Assembly: GCA_025936195.1 (NCBI GenBank)
Contig: JAICTW010000129.1
Location: 1 to 7,042 of the forward strand
Reading direction: 5' to 3'
Length of the DNA: 7,042 nt
DNA from: Flavisolibacter sp.
Lineage (GTDB): Bacteria > Bacteroidota > Bacteroidia > Chitinophagales > Chitinophagaceae
Shown: piece after piece, positions 6,436 to 7,042 of the stretch
Layout: every line of letters begins with the position of its first letter
How positions within the stretch are numbered: position 1 is the stretch's first letter
Translations under genes and position numbers: made by a program
The notes under the pieces: model-generated
What the model was told of the DNA's origin: nothing
Seen by the model: the letters and a program-made list of their open reading frames with translations, nothing else
Database searches by the model: none

Positions 6436-7042
6436 ATGAAGTTCAAATCATTTTTAGCAAAGCCATTTGCTTCCTACGTGTATGCAAAAATCCGTAAGGG
6501 AATGGGTACTGCCTTGCAGGACCAGGATGCCATTCTTAAGGAATTAGTAAAGGTGGGAAAGACAACCGAGTTTGGAAAAGAGCACGGCCTGGATAAGGTG
6601 GCCACTTACGAAGAATTTAAAAAAGCTGTTCCCATAAAAGATTATGAGTCGTTTAAGCCTTATATCGAAAATATAAAAGAAGGCAAGCACAATATTTTAT
6701 GGAAAGGCAAGCCAATCTATCTTGCGAAAACTTCGGGCACTACAAGTGGTGTAAAATATATTCCCATTTCAAAAGAATCCATTCCCAATCATATCAACAC
6801 GGCACGAAATGCTTTACTGTGTTATATGGCTGAAACCGGCAACACTTCTTTTGCCGATGGGAAATTGATCTTTTTATCCGGCTCTCCGGAACTGGAAAGA
6901 GTAGGAGGTATTCCTACCGGAAGGTTGAGCGGAATTGTTAATCATCATATTCCGAGCTACCTGAGATCGAACCAGCTTCCGAGTTATGAAACCAATTGTA
7001 TTGAGGACTGGGAAACAAAGCTGGATAAGATCGTGGATGAAA
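6436..7042 (+). CDS. GH3-family acyl-adenylating protein, 3'-truncated by the window edge
   Basis: 202 complete codons are visible from the ATG, in one open frame to the right edge; full-length family members are about 500 residues, so some 60 percent is missing. GH3 proteins belong to the ANL adenylating superfamily: they activate a carboxylate with ATP and, in plants, join it to amino acids (auxin or jasmonate conjugation). The bacterial substrate is not known. The N-terminal helix region, an FGKEHGLDKV-like stretch (53-62), the PIKDYESFKPYI segment (71-82) and the phosphate-binding loop TSGTTSG (99-105) followed by Lys107 are all typical. The start is favoured because the protein begins at the usual place for the family (MKFKSFLAKPFA). 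It is divergent from rplU with 130 bp between the starts. Many bacterial members are annotated as GH3 auxin-responsive promoter family proteins; that name comes from plant genes and does not imply auxin here. Confidence 0.92.
   Translation, partial: MKFKSFLAKPFASYVYAKIRKGMGTALQDQDAILKELVKVGKTTEFGKEHGLDKVATYEEFKKAVPIKDYESFKPYIENIKEGKHNILWKGKPIYLAKTSGTTSGVKYIPISKESIPNHINTARNALLCYMAETGNTSFADGKLIFLSGSPELERVGGIPTGRLSGIVNHHIPSYLRSNQLPSYETNCIEDWETKLDKIVDE

Overview
The window looks like a chromosomal segment from a member of the Bacteroidota, probably close to Chitinophagaceae. The reasons are: a TAnnTTTG-type promoter in front of the ribosomal protein operon, little Shine-Dalgarno use (polX is the exception), a Bacteroidota-type GH3-family acyl-adenylating protein, a tiny Lys/Ala-rich histone-H1-like protein, an NtrY-like kinase with many membrane spans, and AT-rich spacers carrying short GC-rich palindromes. 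The genus is an inference. No phage, IS, CRISPR, tRNA or rRNA was seen.

Layout. (1) 1-3192, + strand: the 3' part of a large NtrY-like sensor histidine kinase whose reading frame is open to the left edge. (2) 3185-4858, - strand: a PolX-family protein (HhH, PolX-like and PHP domains) converging on the kinase with an 8-bp overlap of the gene ends. Its PHP metal ligands are intact but all three polymerase aspartates appear replaced. (3) 4859-5453: a 595-bp spacer with no convincing gene. It holds two copies of an 18-bp palindromic repeat, other small inverted repeats and a strong intrinsic terminator. (4) 5454-5591, - strand: a 45-residue Lys/Ala-rich protein, too short for routine ORF calling, made of pentapeptide modules in mirror-symmetric order. 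(5) 5698-6305, - strand: the rplU-rpmA operon (ribosomal proteins L21 and L27) with a good Bacteroidota-type promoter. (6) 6436 to the right edge, + strand: the 5' part of a GH3-family acyl-adenylating enzyme, divergent from rplU.

How they fit together. rplU and rpmA form the usual two-gene ribosomal operon. The small basic protein lies 106 bp downstream on the same strand and ends at its own terminator; whether it is transcribed with the operon or alone is not settled. The kinase, PolX-like protein and GH3 protein have no evident functional link to each other. No response regulator for the kinase is visible. I see no clear new multi-gene system. The points most worth a second look are the PolX protein with a lost polymerase centre, the mirror-ordered basic mini-protein, and the palindrome-rich spacer.
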